A DNA stretch of 64,000 nt from Robertmurraya massiliosenegalensis JC6 (GCF_000311725.1 NZ_HE978512.1:386293-450292), one strand, 5' to 3'; positions 46,685 through 56,696 are shown, counted from the first letter of the stretch. Notes: generated from the sequence alone by a model not told the origin. Numbers and translations are program-made.

Positions 46685-47824
46685 TTACTTGGTAATCATT
46701 CTCGAAATGACGAGCCTTTGAATTTCTTGTGTTCCTTCATAGATTTGCGTGATTTTTGCATCACGCATAAAGCGCTCAACTGGGTAGTCCTTTGTATAAC
46801 CGTAGCCACCGAAGACTTGCACCGCCTCCGTTGTTACCTTCATCGCCGTGTCACCAGCAAATAGCTTTGACATAGCCGATTCTTTTCCGTATGGAAGGCC
46901 TTCTGATTCCAACCACGCTGCTTGATAGGTTAATAGACGAGCTGCTTCAATATTGGTTGCCATATCAGCGAGCTTAAAGCCGATTCCTTGATTAGCAGCA
47001 ATCGGTTTGCCAAATTGATGACGTTCCTTCGCATAGTCGGTCGCCGCATCTAATGCCCCTTGTGCAATCCCAACTGCTTGCGCCGCAATTCCGTTACGAC
47101 CACCGTCTAAAGTCATCATCGCAATTTTAAAACCTTCTCCAACTTGACCTAATACATTTTCTACAGGCACATGACAGTCTTCAAAAATAATTTCCGTCGT
47201 TGGCGAGGAACGAATCCCAAGCTTTTTCTCCTTCTTCCCAACCGAAAAGCCAGGGAAGTCTTTTTCAATAATAAATGCTGTCGTTCCTCTTGTTTTCTGG
47301 GCTGGATCGGTTAAGGCAAAGACGACATAAATATCTGCTTCACCACCATTAGTAATAAAAATTTTTGAGCCATTTAAGACATAGTGGTCGCCTTCAAGAC
47401 GAGCTGTCGTCCTCATCCCACCTGCATCTGAACCACTTCCCGGCTCAGTCAATCCGTAGGCACCCATCTTTTCGCCAAGCGCCATTGGACGTAAGTACTT
47501 TTGCTTTTGTTCCTCACTGCCGAATTTATAGAGTGGCCATCCAGCTAATGAAGTGTGAGCAGAAAGGGTAACACCAATGGATGCATCAACACGTGACAGT
47601 TCTTCAACTGCGATACAATACGCTAAATAATCACTGCCAATTCCACCGTACTCTTCTGGCCACGGAATTCCTGTTAGTCCGAGTTCTGCCATTTGCTTGA
47701 ATATTTCTCGGTCAAAGTGCTCTTCTTCATCTCGTTCTGCCGCAGTTGGAGCCACTTCATTGATGGCGAAGTCTCTGACCATTTTACGAATCATTTCATG
47801 TTCTTCGGATAATTGGAATCTCAT
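46685..47824 (-). CDS. Acyl-CoA dehydrogenase (second of pair)
   Basis: 379 aa FAD enzyme. [23 protein letters not shown]/substrate segments [19 protein letters not shown] and [14 protein letters not shown], catalytic Glu region [18 protein letters not shown]. Chain-length choice cannot be read from the sequence. 20 bases after the paralog. Ordinary length. Confidence 0.95.
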   Translation of the reverse strand: MRFQLSEEHEMIRKMVRDFAINEVAPTAAERDEEEHFDREIFKQMAELGLTGIPWPEEYGGIGSDYLAYCIAVEELSRVDASIGVTLSAHTSLAGWPLYKFGSEEQKQKYLRPMALGEKMGAYGLTEPGSGSDAGGMRTTARLEGDHYVLNGSKIFITNGGEADIYVVFALTDPAQKTRGTTAFIIEKDFPGFSVGKKEKKLGIRSSPTTEIIFEDCHVPVENVLGQVGEGFKIAMMTLDGGRNGIAAQAVGIAQGALDAATDYAKERHQFGKPIAANQGIGFKLADMATNIEAARLLTYQAAWLESEGLPYGKESAMSKLFAGDTAMKVTTEAVQVFGGYGYTKDYPVERFMRDAKITQIYEGTQEIQRLVISRMITK

Positions 47825-47844
47825 CTTTGTTCCCTCTTTCTTTC

Positions 47845-48975
47845 TTATAGATTCTTGCTAATAACGATGCGCTGAATTTCGCTTGTACCTTCGTAAATTT
47901 CCGTTACTTTTGCATCACGGAAATAACGCTCAACAGGATAATCCTTTGTATATCCGTATCCCCCAAACACTTGGATCGCTTCTGTTGTCACTTCAACAGC
48001 CGTTTTCGAAGCAAAAAGTTTCGCCATTGACGCTTCTTTGCCGCATTTCAATCCATTTAACCTTAAGTCTGCCGCTTGGTAGATTAATAGTTTCACCGCT
48101 TCAATTTGCGTTGCCATATCTGCTAGTTTGAACGCCACCCCTTGATGGGCTGCGATTGCCTTCCCGAATTGCTGACGTTCTTTTGCATAGTTCGTTGCCG
48201 CTTCAAAAGCAGCTTCGGCAATGCCAAGTGCCTGGGCAGCAATGCCGATTCGCCCTACATCAAGATTTCCCATGGCGATTTTAAAACCATGCCCTTCTTC
48301 ACCAAGAAGATTCTCTTTAGGCACTTTCATATCTTCAAACGTTAATTGGACCGTCCTTGAACCGTATAGGCCCATTTTATATTCATCCTTACCTATAATG
48401 AGTCCCGGCGTATCCTTTTCCACGATAAAAGCAGATATTCCCCTCGGACCAGCAGTTGGTCTTGTCGAAGCAAAGACAATGTACACATCCGCTTCCCCGC
48501 CGTTCGTAATAAATGCCTTCGAACCGTTTATGACATAGTGTTCACCGTCTAAAACCGCTTTTGATTTCAGACTTCCTGCATCTGACCCAGAGCTTGGTTC
48601 GGTTAAGCAAAAGGCCCCTAAATATTCTCCAGATGCGAGCTTGGGGATGAATTTTTGTTTTTGCTCCTCATTTCCGAAATAGACGATCGGATTCGTGCCA
48701 ACCGATGTATGAACTGCTAAAATCACCCCAACTGTCGCACTGACCTTGGAAATTTCGTGGATAGCTCGTATATATGAGATGAAGTCCATTTCCGCCCCAC
48801 CGTATTTCGCTGGAATCGGTATTCCCATTAGTCCGAGCTCGCCCATCCTTTTAATGATCTCGCGCGGGAATTCTCCCTGCTCCATTCTCTCGATAAATGG
48901 TGCAATTTCCTTTTGTGCAAAGTCCTGAACCATTTTTCGCATCATTTCTTGTTCGTCCGTTAAGCGTAAGTCCAT
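47845..48975 (-). CDS. Acyl-CoA dehydrogenase (first of pair)
   Basis: 376 aa, a paralog of the neighbour with the same plan: [54 protein letters not shown] and [15 protein letters not shown] with the base Glu. May be the short- or branched-chain form. RBS GAAAGGGG. Repeat array just upstream at 48999-49117. Confidence 0.95.
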   Translation of the reverse strand: MDLRLTDEQEMMRKMVQDFAQKEIAPFIERMEQGEFPREIIKRMGELGLMGIPIPAKYGGAEMDFISYIRAIHEISKVSATVGVILAVHTSVGTNPIVYFGNEEQKQKFIPKLASGEYLGAFCLTEPSSGSDAGSLKSKAVLDGEHYVINGSKAFITNGGEADVYIVFASTRPTAGPRGISAFIVEKDTPGLIIGKDEYKMGLYGSRTVQLTFEDMKVPKENLLGEEGHGFKIAMGNLDVGRIGIAAQALGIAEAAFEAATNYAKERQQFGKAIAAHQGVAFKLADMATQIEAVKLLIYQAADLRLNGLKCGKEASMAKLFASKTAVEVTTEAIQVFGGYGYTKDYPVERYFRDAKVTEIYEGTSEIQRIVISKNL

Positions 48976-48998
48976 GCTTTTTCCCCTTTCTAGATGAG

Positions 48999-49117
48999 AA
49001 TTCCGGAACTTTTCGTGTTAATTCCGTAACTTTTGATATTAATTCCGGAACTTTTGAAATAATTCCGTAACTTTTCGTGTTAATTCCGGAAAAAATCATT
49101 TAATTCCGGAAATCGCC
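48999..49117. repeat. AATTCCG(G/T) array (six units, 20-21 bp)
   Basis: AATTCCGG or AATTCCGT at 48999, 49020, 49041, 49061, 49082 and 49102, spacings 21, 21, 20, 21, 20. Between cores the sequence is often AACTTTT plus CGTGTT. It lies inside the acyl-CoA operon, in the 144-base gap between the hydroxyacyl-CoA dehydrogenase and acyl-CoA dehydrogenase genes, so it should be in the mRNA. Confidence 0.85.
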
Positions 49118-49119
49118 AC

Positions 49120-49971
49120 CTAAGCGTACTCGTAAAAGCCACGGCCAGATTTTTTACCAAGCCAACCAGCTTTCACGTATTTACGCAGCAATGGACATGG
49201 ACGGTATTTGTCATCACCAAATCCTTCATGAAGCGTTTCCATAATATAAAGGCAAGTATCTAGTCCGATAAAATCGGCAAGTGTTAACGGACCCATTGGG
49301 TGATTCATACCGAGTTTCATCACCTCATCAATTGCTTCCTTTGTGGCGACCCCTTCATAAAGGGTATAGATCGCTTCATTAATCATCGGCATCAAAATGC
49401 GATTAGCGACAAATCCAGGGAAGTCATTCACTTCAACTGGGACTTTGTTTAATTTCTTCGTAATATCTTCAATCATGTTGTACACTTCGTCTGCTGTTGC
49501 CAGTCCTCGAATAATTTCCACCAGCTTCATAACAGGTACGGGATTCATAAAATGCATACCAATGACTTTTTCCGGTCGCTTCGTGGCCGCGGCAATTTCT
49601 GTAATCGGTAAAGACGATGTATTACTCGCTAAAATCGTATGAGCAGGAGCCAATTCGTCTAATTCCTTAAATAGACTCGCTTTGATTTCCATATTTTCTA
49701 TAGCCGCTTCAATCACTAAATCTACTGAACGCGCATTTTCGAGCTCGGTAGATGGTCTAATTCTTGCTAATATCTGCTCAAGCTCTGCTTCTGTCATTCT
49801 TTCCTTCGCAACCTGTCTTGTCAGATTTTTTCTTATAACACCGAGGCCTTTGTCAACAACTTCTACTTTCAAATCATGTAATAATACTGAGTAACCAGCT
49901 TGAGCACATACTTGGGCAATCCCTGAGCCCATCTGTCCAGCTCCGATTACCATCATTTTTTCAACGTTCAT
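49120..49971 (-). CDS. 3-hydroxybutyryl-CoA dehydrogenase
   Basis: 283 aa. NAD site [20 protein letters not shown] at the N-terminus; catalytic region [21 protein letters not shown] with the His, and the C-terminal domain with [16 protein letters not shown]. Converts acetoacetyl-CoA to 3-hydroxybutyryl-CoA or the reverse. ATG overlaps the thiolase stop by one base. Equivalent to B. subtilis MmgB. Confidence 0.95.
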   Translation of the reverse strand: MNVEKMMVIGAGQMGSGIAQVCAQAGYSVLLHDLKVEVVDKGLGVIRKNLTRQVAKERMTEAELEQILARIRPSTELENARSVDLVIEAAIENMEIKASLFKELDELAPAHTILASNTSSLPITEIAAATKRPEKVIGMHFMNPVPVMKLVEIIRGLATADEVYNMIEDITKKLNKVPVEVNDFPGFVANRILMPMINEAIYTLYEGVATKEAIDEVMKLGMNHPMGPLTLADFIGLDTCLYIMETLHEGFGDDKYRPCPLLRKYVKAGWLGKKSGRGFYEYA

Positions 49972-51164
49972 TACACTTCCCCCTTTGGAACCTCAATCAT
50001 AATGGCATCTCCTTGACCGCCACCAGAACAAATTGCAGCAATCCCAATACCGCCACCACGGCGTTTTAATTCATGCATAAGGGTCACAATGATTCTTGCA
50101 CCACTCGCTCCGATCGGATGTCCGAGGGCGACCGCACCACCATTAACGTTAACTTTGTGCGGGTCTAAATCGGCAATCTGGCTGCTAGCAAGCGCCACTG
50201 CCGCAAATGCTTCATTAATTTCAAATAAATCAATTTCCTCGACCGTTTTTCCCGTCTTTTTCAAAATCTCATTGATGACAATACCTGGCGTTTTCGGAAA
50301 ATCCTTTGCTTCAACCGCCACCGCAGCCTGCCCGATAATGTAAGCTTCCGGTACTCTTCCTTCCTGCTTCGCCCTCTCTTCACTCATTAAGACGAGGGCT
50401 GCCGCACCATCATTGACACCTGGGGCATTTCCTGCCGTAATGGTTCCGTCTGCACCAAATATAGGGCGTAATTTTTCTAAACGCTCAAGTGAAGTATCGT
50501 TTCGAGGGGCCTCGTCCTTAGAAATTACTACCGGTTCACCTTTTCGTTGTGGAATTTCAACAGGAATGATTTCTTCAGCAAGTTTTCCTGCTTCGATTGC
50601 CGCTAAGGCGCGTTCATGACTTCTCAATGCCCAGCGATCCTGTTCTTCACGAGTAATCGCTAGTTCCGCTGCCACCCCATTTCCATAAGTGCCCATGTGG
50701 ACTCCTGTAAAGCTACACGTTAATCCGTCATGAACCATTAAATCCTTCACCGTAGAATCTCCCATGCGTAAGCCAAAGCGAACATTCGGTAAAAAATAGG
50801 GAGCATTGCTCATCGATTCCATGCCACCGGCGACGATTACCTCTTCATCTCCAGCACGAATAATTTGATCCGCTAACGTGACACTTCGCATCCCAGATGC
50901 ACACACTTTGTTAATCGTTTCCGTCTTCACTTCCCATGGCAGGCCAGCTTTTTGAGCGGCTTGTCGGGACGGGATTTGTCCTTGACCACCTTGAAGGACA
51001 TTTCCTAATATCACTTCCTGGACATCTTCCCCCCTTACATTGGCACGTTCTAAAGCGGATTTAACGACGATTCCTCCCAAATCTGATGCTGTAAGACTGC
51101 TCAAACTCCCACCTGATTTACCAAAAGGTGTTCTTGCACCACTGAGAATGACTGTTTTCCCCAT
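49971..51164 (-). CDS. Acetyl-CoA acetyltransferase (thiolase)
   Basis: 397 aa. Active-site Cys in [51 protein letters not shown] and the second Cys in [16 protein letters not shown]. First gene of the operon thiolase-hbd-acd-acd-tetR-icmF. RBS AAGGAGAG. Close to MmgA/AtoB; direction in vivo unresolved. Confidence 0.95.
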   Translation of the reverse strand: MGKTVILSGARTPFGKSGGSLSSLTASDLGGIVVKSALERANVRGEDVQEVILGNVLQGGQGQIPSRQAAQKAGLPWEVKTETINKVCASGMRSVTLADQIIRAGDEEVIVAGGMESMSNAPYFLPNVRFGLRMGDSTVKDLMVHDGLTCSFTGVHMGTYGNGVAAELAITREEQDRWALRSHERALAAIEAGKLAEEIIPVEIPQRKGEPVVISKDEAPRNDTSLERLEKLRPIFGADGTITAGNAPGVNDGAAALVLMSEERAKQEGRVPEAYIIGQAAVAVEAKDFPKTPGIVINEILKKTGKTVEEIDLFEINEAFAAVALASSQIADLDPHKVNVNGGAVALGHPIGASGARIIVTLMHELKRRGGGIGIAAICSGGGQGDAIMIEVPKGEV

Positions 51165-51232
51165 TTAAAACTCTCCTTTTCTATTAAAATGTCAATTTGA
51201 TGTGATGATCTTGGAAGGGATATAAGTTGGAC

Positions 51233-51251
51233 TGACTGAACGCTCGCTCGA
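51233..51251. promoter_or_regulatory. Putative TetR operator, acyl-CoA operon
   Basis: TGACTGAACGCTCGCTCGA resembles the ywjF operator (53750-53763 and flanks) read on the other strand, differing mainly by T/C and A/G transitions. Arms TGAACG and CTCGA are imperfectly symmetrical. Confidence 0.4.
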
Positions 51252-51269
51252 AAGAAAGCTTGAAGAAAC

Positions 51270-51286
51270 GGGAACGTAATGTTCCC
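51270..51286. promoter_or_regulatory. Perfect inverted repeat GGGAAC-N5-GTTCCC
   Basis: Six-base arms with a five-base spacer in the same control region, 106 bases before the thiolase ATG. Could be an operator or a small hairpin. Confidence 0.4.
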
Positions 51287-51310
51287 TTTACATAAAGGTA
51301 GCAGAAATTT

Positions 51311-51325
51311 TTGAAAGCGTTTACT
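51311..51325. promoter_or_regulatory. cre site upstream of the acyl-CoA operon
   Basis: TTGAAAGCGTTTACT fits WTGNAANCGNWNNCW at all fixed positions. The mmg operon of B. subtilis is CcpA-repressed (known), so this supports carbon catabolite control. Confidence 0.6.
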
Positions 51326-51414
51326 TTGAGTTTATTTTACAACAATATATGGAAAAATTGAATCTCTTTTTAATAAAACAAAGATTCAGAATCTCTTTCT
51401 TAAAAAAATTTTCA

Positions 51415-51446
51415 TTACCAACGAGAGAATCTCCTCTCGCTGGTAA
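51415..51446 (-). terminator. Terminator of ywjF
   Basis: Thirteen-base arms 51415-51427 and 51434-51446 (TTACCAACGAGAG / CTCTCGCTGGTAA), followed on the minus strand by AATGAAAATTTTTTT. Confidence 0.8.
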
Positions 51447-51513
51447 TGCTTCTTTACATTGTTTCTCGCACATTTAAATTCACGCAAAAGCTATTTATTG
51501 TCTCATCCTTTAT

Positions 51514-53625
51514 TTATGAGGCTAATTCTTCTGTTTCGCCACAAACGGCTTTTTCTAACAGCTCTGCAACATCATAAGTGGAAACTTGATCTTCTACTTC
51601 CTTCGCTTTTGTTCCATCTGAAAGCATCGTTAAGCAATATGGACATCCAGAACTAATAACAGTTGGGTTGACCTCTAAAGCTTGTTCTGTTCTCGCCACG
51701 TTTATGCGATGGCCTGTTTCTTCTTCCATCCACATGAGACCACCACCCGCTCCACAGCACATCCCTGTATCACGATTTCGTGCCATTTCCACAAGGTTTA
51801 CTCCGGAAATGGATTTAAGAATTTCCCGTGGTGGATCGTATACTTCGTTGTAGCGTCCTAAGTAACATGAATCATGGAACGTAATCGTTTCATTCACTGC
51901 ATACTTTGGTTTTAATCGGCCCTCTTTCACCAATTGATAGAGAACCTCTGTATGGTGATAAACTTCGGCTTCAAGTCCGAAATCAGGATACTCGTTCTTA
52001 AAAATATTGTATGCATGCGGATCAATTGTCACGATCTTCTTCACTTCATTTTTTTCAAATTCAGAAATATTATTGGTCGCTAGCTCTTGGAAGACAAACT
52101 CATTTCCAAGGCGGCGAGCGGTATCTCCAGAGTTCTTTTCTTTATTGCCAAGAATGGCAAATTTGACGCCTGCTTCATTCAATAATTTTGCAAATGATAG
52201 GGCAATTTTTTGGCTGCGGTTATCATACGAGCCCATCGATCCGACCCAGAAAAGATATTCGAACTCTTCACCCGCTTTTTTCATTTCCTTCACGGTTTTT
52301 ACTTCTACATCTTCTCGAGCTTCACGCCAATTTTCACGTTCTTTACGGTTTAAGCCCCATGGATTTCCTTGACGCTCAATGTTTTGCATCGCACGCTGTG
52401 CATCTGCATCCATTTTCCCTTCTGTTAGCACTAAATAACGGCGAAGGTCAATAATTTTTTCCACATGCTCGTTCATAACCGGACATTGGTCTTCACAGTT
52501 TCGGCAAGTCGTACATGCCCAAATTTCTTCTTCTGTAATGACTTCACCAATTAAGCTCGGGCTATAGGCAAGCGCTGCTGCACTTTCTTCCACACCTTTT
52601 CCAGCAGATGCAAGGGCAATTTGATTTCCTTGCGTATTTGCAAAAGCAAAGGTCGGTACCCATGGCTGCTTAGAAGTAACAGCTGCCCCATGATTGGTTA
52701 AATGATCGCGAAGCTTTAAGATTAAATCCATTGGTGAAAGCATTTTCCCTGTACCGGTAGCTGGACACATATTCGTACAGCGACCACACTCGACACATGC
52801 ATATAAATCTACGAGCTGAAGCTGGGTGAAGTCTTCAATTTTCCCAACCCCGAACGTTTCTTGTGTTTCATCTTCAAAATCAATCTTCTTTAATTTACCT
52901 GGCTTTTCAAGACGATTTACGTAAACATTCGCTGGACCTGCGAGTAAGTGCGCATGCTTTCCTTGTGGAACGTAGACGAGGAAGGATAATAAGAACAGCA
53001 AATGAATCCACCACGCCACATAAAAAATTGCGATAGAGGCTGTTTCGCCAATTCCAGCAAACGCAGTTGCAATAAGTGAGGCAACTGGCTCTGTCCAAGT
53101 GGCGTCGTGTCCGTGCCAAATCATACTCATACCATTCCCGAGCAGGACTGAAAGCATGAGTCCACCAATAAAAATGAGTACGAGTCCTGATTTAAAACCT
53201 CTTTTTAAACGGACAAGCTTTTCGACATAACGTCTGTGAAAGGCCCATACGACGGCGACTAAAATGACGAACGTAACAATTTCCTGGAAGAAAGTGAAAG
53301 CCCCATAAAAAGGTCCAAATGGGAGATGGGCTCCAGGATAGATCCCTTTAATAATGAAATCGATCGCCCCAAATTGAACGAGGATAAAGCCATAAAAGAA
53401 CATGACATGGATGATGCCACTCTTTTTATCCTTCATCAATTTCTTTTGTCCGAATACCATTACCCCTATTTTTTTCATCCGCTCTTTTACATTGTTATCA
53501 AACTCTTCTTTTTTCCCAAGCTTGATGTATTCAATTCTTGTTTTCACAACATAGACAAAAAGACTGACACCGTAAGCGATTACAAAAAGGGTTGCGATTA
53601 AGTTGATCCATAATAGTCCATTCAT
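51514..53625 (-). CDS. ywjF: Iron-sulfur oxidoreductase YwjF (heterodisulfide reductase-like)
   Basis: 703 aa. Five or so membrane helices in the first 240 residues, then two 4Fe-4S motifs (CVECGRCTNMCPATGTG and CTTCRNCEDQCPVMNEH) and two CCG domains (FHDSCYLGRYNEVYDPPR; GMCCGAGGGLMWMEEET). Thought to take electrons from acyl-CoA dehydrogenases via electron-transfer flavoprotein into the membrane; B. subtilis ywjF (fadF) is FadR-controlled. RBS AAAGGAG is 13 bases before the ATG. Own promoter with operator at 53741-53768. Confidence 0.94.
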   Translation of the reverse strand: MNGLLWINLIATLFVIAYGVSLFVYVVKTRIEYIKLGKKEEFDNNVKERMKKIGVMVFGQKKLMKDKKSGIIHVMFFYGFILVQFGAIDFIIKGIYPGAHLPFGPFYGAFTFFQEIVTFVILVAVVWAFHRRYVEKLVRLKRGFKSGLVLIFIGGLMLSVLLGNGMSMIWHGHDATWTEPVASLIATAFAGIGETASIAIFYVAWWIHLLFLLSFLVYVPQGKHAHLLAGPANVYVNRLEKPGKLKKIDFEDETQETFGVGKIEDFTQLQLVDLYACVECGRCTNMCPATGTGKMLSPMDLILKLRDHLTNHGAAVTSKQPWVPTFAFANTQGNQIALASAGKGVEESAAALAYSPSLIGEVITEEEIWACTTCRNCEDQCPVMNEHVEKIIDLRRYLVLTEGKMDADAQRAMQNIERQGNPWGLNRKERENWREAREDVEVKTVKEMKKAGEEFEYLFWVGSMGSYDNRSQKIALSFAKLLNEAGVKFAILGNKEKNSGDTARRLGNEFVFQELATNNISEFEKNEVKKIVTIDPHAYNIFKNEYPDFGLEAEVYHHTEVLYQLVKEGRLKPKYAVNETITFHDSCYLGRYNEVYDPPREILKSISGVNLVEMARNRDTGMCCGAGGGLMWMEEETGHRINVARTEQALEVNPTVISSGCPYCLTMLSDGTKAKEVEDQVSTYDVAELLEKAVCGETEELAS

Positions 53626-53740
53626 CTGGAATGAAACGCTCCTTTCTTTAATGAAATTTCGTTTGAGTGAGGAAAATTTTAGTAAGAGAGCCTTTCACGA
53701 ATTGGCTGACAAATAAAATTTTCAGAATTTATATAATTCT

Positions 53741-53768
53741 ATTATATAATGAATGAGCATTCAGTCAA
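53741..53768 (-). promoter_or_regulatory. ywjF promoter with embedded TetR/FadR-like operator
   Basis: Minus strand TTGACT (53763-53768), 16-base spacer, TATAAT (53741-53746). The spacer consists of TGAATGCTCATTCA, a palindrome (TGAATG-N2-CATTCA at 53750-53763), like the TGAATGA...TCATTCA FadR operator of B. subtilis with a shorter centre. A repressor here would block the promoter. Confidence 0.65.
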
Positions 53769-53862
53769 TCCTTTTCTTTTAAAAGTCAAACTTGAAAATC
53801 CGTTATAGAAGAAACCATTTCGGGGACAATATGATTACCCATCAATAAAGGAGCGGATAGCA

Positions 53863-55065
53863 TTGAAAGTTCTCATCTATATTTTGATTGCTATCTTTGT
53901 CATCGGTGCATGTTTGACCATTGATTATAAAATAGGGAGAAAAAAATATTTACCGACGATAAAAAGCAATGCCTTTCCGTTCCGTGAAAGCAATATTGAA
54001 CTTTTTACTCATGGGACTGACCTATTTAATCATATGTTTGACGACTTTAAAAATGCTAAAAAACATATTCATGTACTATTTTATATTTGCAATAATGATG
54101 AATTTGGAAATGAATTTTTAACGATTTTAAAGGAAAAAGCAGAAGAGGGCGTGGAAGTAAGACTTTTGCTCGATTGGGCCGGCAGTCTGAAGGTTTCACG
54201 CAAAATGATAAAAGAATTAAAGAGTGCTGGTGTTGAGTTCGCTTTTTCCAATGTTCCGACGCCACCCTTTTATTTCTACTCCTCCCAAGCGCGAAATCAT
54301 CGCAAAATTACCGTTATTGATGGCTCGATCGGCTATCTTGGGGGGTATAATGTTGGCAATGAATACATCGATTTAGATCCTAAGCTCAGCCCTTGGCGCG
54401 ATTATCATCTCAGAATCACAGCCGAGGGTGTTGTTGACTTGCAGAAACAATTCCTTCTTGATTGGCAAGAGGCCGCAAAAACGAATTTACTACAGAACAA
54501 GATTTATTTTCCTCCATTAGGAAAAGGGACAAGCCGTCATCGAATTATCTCAACAGAAGGGTTCTTATTAGAAAACACTTTTTCAACTCTCATCCACGAT
54601 TCCAAAAAATCAATTTTAATCGGAAGTCCCTACTTTATTCCAAGCGAACGCATTCTCAAGGATCTTCTTGATGCCCTTCGTCGAGGGGTTGAGCTAACGA
54701 TTATTGTTCCGTATCTGTCGGACCACATGCTCGTAAAAGAGGCATCATACCCTTATTTAAGAGCAATCCTAGCAGAGGGGGCGAATGTATACCAATTTAA
54801 AAATGGTTTTTATCATGCAAAAATTTTATTATTTGATGATGAAATTTGTGATATCGGAACCGCTAACTTTGATAATCGGAGCTTTTTCCTAAATCATGAA
54901 ATTAATTGCTATATTCATGACCCGAAAATAATTGATGAAATGAAACGCATTCTCGATAAAGATATGAAGGATTCCGACAAGCTAACATTAGAGGATTTAA
55001 ATTCAATTGGATTTATGGGGCGTGTGAAAGAATGGATAGCAGGTAGAATCGATCATTTTCTATAA
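53863..55065 (+). CDS. ywjE: Phospholipase D-family cardiolipin synthase YwjE
   Basis: 400 aa from a TTG (53863), RBS AAAGGAG. One N-terminal membrane helix (VLIYILIAIFVIGACL), then two HKD motifs: NHRKITVIDGSIGYLGGYN and HAKILLFDDEICDIGTANFD. Joins two phosphatidylglycerols to cardiolipin. B. subtilis YwjE is a minor synthase linked to sporulation. Shorter N-terminus than ClsA (one helix rather than two). Confidence 0.94.
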   Translation: MKVLIYILIAIFVIGACLTIDYKIGRKKYLPTIKSNAFPFRESNIELFTHGTDLFNHMFDDFKNAKKHIHVLFYICNNDEFGNEFLTILKEKAEEGVEVRLLLDWAGSLKVSRKMIKELKSAGVEFAFSNVPTPPFYFYSSQARNHRKITVIDGSIGYLGGYNVGNEYIDLDPKLSPWRDYHLRITAEGVVDLQKQFLLDWQEAAKTNLLQNKIYFPPLGKGTSRHRIISTEGFLLENTFSTLIHDSKKSILIGSPYFIPSERILKDLLDALRRGVELTIIVPYLSDHMLVKEASYPYLRAILAEGANVYQFKNGFYHAKILLFDDEICDIGTANFDNRSFFLNHEINCYIHDPKIIDEMKRILDKDMKDSDKLTLEDLNSIGFMGRVKEWIAGRIDHFL

Positions 55066-55072
55066 TAAGAAT

Positions 55073-55113
55073 GGGCAGCAGGACAGGTCTTATCGAAGTC
55101 TGTCCTGCTGCCC
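55073..55113 (+). terminator. Strong hairpin after ywjE
   Basis: Fourteen-base perfect arms GGGCAGCAGGACAG and CTGTCCTGCTGCCC with a 13-base loop, eight bases after the stop. No T run follows, so it may stop transcription only with help, or protect the mRNA end. Confidence 0.6.
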
Positions 55114-55135
55114 CTCCTACATCGAGATCAAAAAT

Positions 55136-55318
55136 AACCGGAAATTTTTCTTTTATCAAATTTAATGGAGATTGTTTTTGAGGGGTAAGGGAAGATTTTC
55201 CGCTTAAGCAAAGAAAATTCTCTAATTTTCACTGTTTTTAAGTCATTAGGCGGAAATTTTCCTTCTATTTTAATTATTTTTCATGACAGCTGTTTATTAA
55301 ACGGAATTTCTCCTTTTA
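55136..55318. repeat. Dispersed TTAAGCGGAAATTTTCC element, locus B
   Basis: Copies: ACCGGAAATTTTTC (55138), reverse GGGAAGATTTTCCGCTTAAG (55189), ATTAGGCGGAAATTTTCC (about 55245) and AACGGAATTTCTCC (about 55297). The reverse-forward pair with its spacing matches locus A at 21001-21085. It fills most of the 320 gene-free bases between ywjE and xapX. Confidence 0.75.
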
Positions 55319-55345
55319 TCTAACAACTCAGATGCGATCCGAAAA

Positions 55346-55376
55346 TAAAAAGGACAGCCTTTAATGACCGCCCTTC
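55346..55376 (-). terminator. Terminator of xapX
   Basis: Arms AAGGACAG (55350-55357) and CCGCCCTT (55368-55375) with some G-U pairs, followed by TTTTTATTTTC on the minus strand. Confidence 0.6.
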
Positions 55377-55385
55377 CAAATTTTC

Positions 55386-55565
55386 CTAACTAAAAACCCT
55401 CTGTAACCATGGCTGTACTTGTTCGTATACCTTAAAGCCCAAGTATATTCCGACGATTCCCGTTACGCCGGCAAGGGCAGGTGGTGCTGGAATCGGAAGC
55501 TTAAAGAGGGCAAAGATAAACCCAACGATAAACCCAGTTATAATTGACAAAATCGCAAGCTTCAT
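55386..55565 (-). CDS. XapX-domain small membrane protein
   Basis: 59 aa, begins MKLAILSIITGFIVGFIFA and contains the XapX signature KLPIPAPPALAGVTGIVGI followed by YLGFKVYEQV; ends WLQRVFS. Two membrane helices. RBS GAAGGAGG five bases before the ATG. XapX proteins are of unknown function. Own short gene between the ywjE and mnmH genes. Confidence 0.85.
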   Translation of the reverse strand: MKLAILSIITGFIVGFIFALFKLPIPAPPALAGVTGIVGIYLGFKVYEQVQPWLQRVFS

Positions 55566-55628
55566 GTCGTCCTCCTTCTACCATTGTTAGGATTCCAACA
55601 TTATTTTTCCCAGAATAGACGTAATTAT

Positions 55629-56696
55629 CTAGACAAAGCTTGTTGTTTGAGAAGGAAATCTTGCTTCAATAAAATCGATGATCTGCTTTGTTGCCTCTGC
55701 AATTGATTCACTATGAACTTCCAATGCTGTATTTAAGGTTTCATTAATTTTATTGTCATATCGTGGGTCATAATAATGGACGATCAGTAACCGAATCATT
55801 TCACGATAGTTTTTTTCCAATAGACATTGCTGTATTTCCTTTTGAACTGCCTCTGGCTTTATCCGCTTCATAATTCTTCCGAGAGCAAATTCTACTCTAG
55901 CATGGAAGGCATCGGTCTTTTCAACATACTGCTGATAAATCCGCTCAACCCTTGACTCCAAATCAGAAACGACGCGAATGTGGATGCCATTTTCCTTTTT
56001 TTCATATAACTCTGGAGGCTGTACTGCATGTCCAATTCGCTTACTTTCACCCTCCATGAAAAAATATGGACTACCCGAGATACTCTGTAAGTCTTCAAAT
56101 AATAATCCATCAAACATTTTTTGATTGTATGGGTCATGACCATCTATCGCACCGAAAACAGATCCTTTATGGTTGGCATAGCCTTCTAAATCAAGGACTG
56201 GATATCCGGATTCCTTTAGGCGATGGAGAATATCCGTCTTTCCAGTGCCTGTTAAACCATAGATCACAACAGCTTGACCAGGGAGGATCTCTGGAATATG
56301 TTCCACCACATATTCACGGTAGGCACGATATCCTCCCTCCAAACGCTGAATATGGAGTCCGGACATCATCGCAAAATGGGCAATTGACTGACTTCTCATC
56401 CCCCCACGCCAGCAGTACAGAAGAGGCTTTCTGTTTGTTTTTTCAATTTCTCTAATTTCCTCTAGGATAACAGGTAGCTTCGGTGAAACAATTTCCATCG
56501 CTCGCCATTTTGCTGCCTTCTGGCCTTCACGCTTATATAATGTACCAATTTCAGCCCGCTCTTCATCCGTGAACAAAGGGACATTAATAGCATTCGGAAT
56601 GCGGCTGTCCTGAAATTCCCCCGGAGATCGTACATCAACAGGAATGTAAATCTCTTTATGATTTAGAAATTCATCAACCGTTCGATCATAATTCAT
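55629..56696 (-). CDS. mnmH: tRNA 2-selenouridine synthase
   Basis: 355 aa. Rhodanese domain (about 1-130) with the reactive Cys in LLYCWRGGMRSQSIAHFAM, followed by a P-loop domain (VVIYGLTGTGKTDILHRL) and the segment FMEGESKRIGHAV. Converts 2-thiouridine at tRNA position 34 to 2-selenouridine via a geranylated intermediate, needing selenophosphate from SelD. No selD is in the window. Absent here in B. subtilis. 59 bases separate it from argS. Confidence 0.94.
   Translation of the reverse strand: MNYDRTVDEFLNHKEIYIPVDVRSPGEFQDSRIPNAINVPLFTDEERAEIGTLYKREGQKAAKWRAMEIVSPKLPVILEEIREIEKTNRKPLLYCWRGGMRSQSIAHFAMMSGLHIQRLEGGYRAYREYVVEHIPEILPGQAVVIYGLTGTGKTDILHRLKESGYPVLDLEGYANHKGSVFGAIDGHDPYNQKMFDGLLFEDLQSISGSPYFFMEGESKRIGHAVQPPELYEKKENGIHIRVVSDLESRVERIYQQYVEKTDAFHARVEFALGRIMKRIKPEAVQKEIQQCLLEKNYREMIRLLIVHYYDPRYDNKINETLNTALEVHSESIAEATKQIIDFIEARFPSQTTSFV

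Larger units (their letters stand above)
51165..51414. other. Control region of the acyl-CoA operon
   Basis: 250 gene-free bases with an operator-like palindrome (51233-51251), an inverted repeat (51270-51286) and a cre (51311-51325). No confident -10/-35 was found. Confidence 0.55.

Noticed and set aside
48851-49099. 82-aa minus frame with SKVPEL-type repeats
   Set aside because: Produced by the AATTCCG array and antisense reading; no start site.
48999-49117. CRISPR array
   Set aside because: Units are 20-21 bp with only an 8-base conserved core and no spacer-sized unique segments; no cas genes. The same applies to the other arrays.
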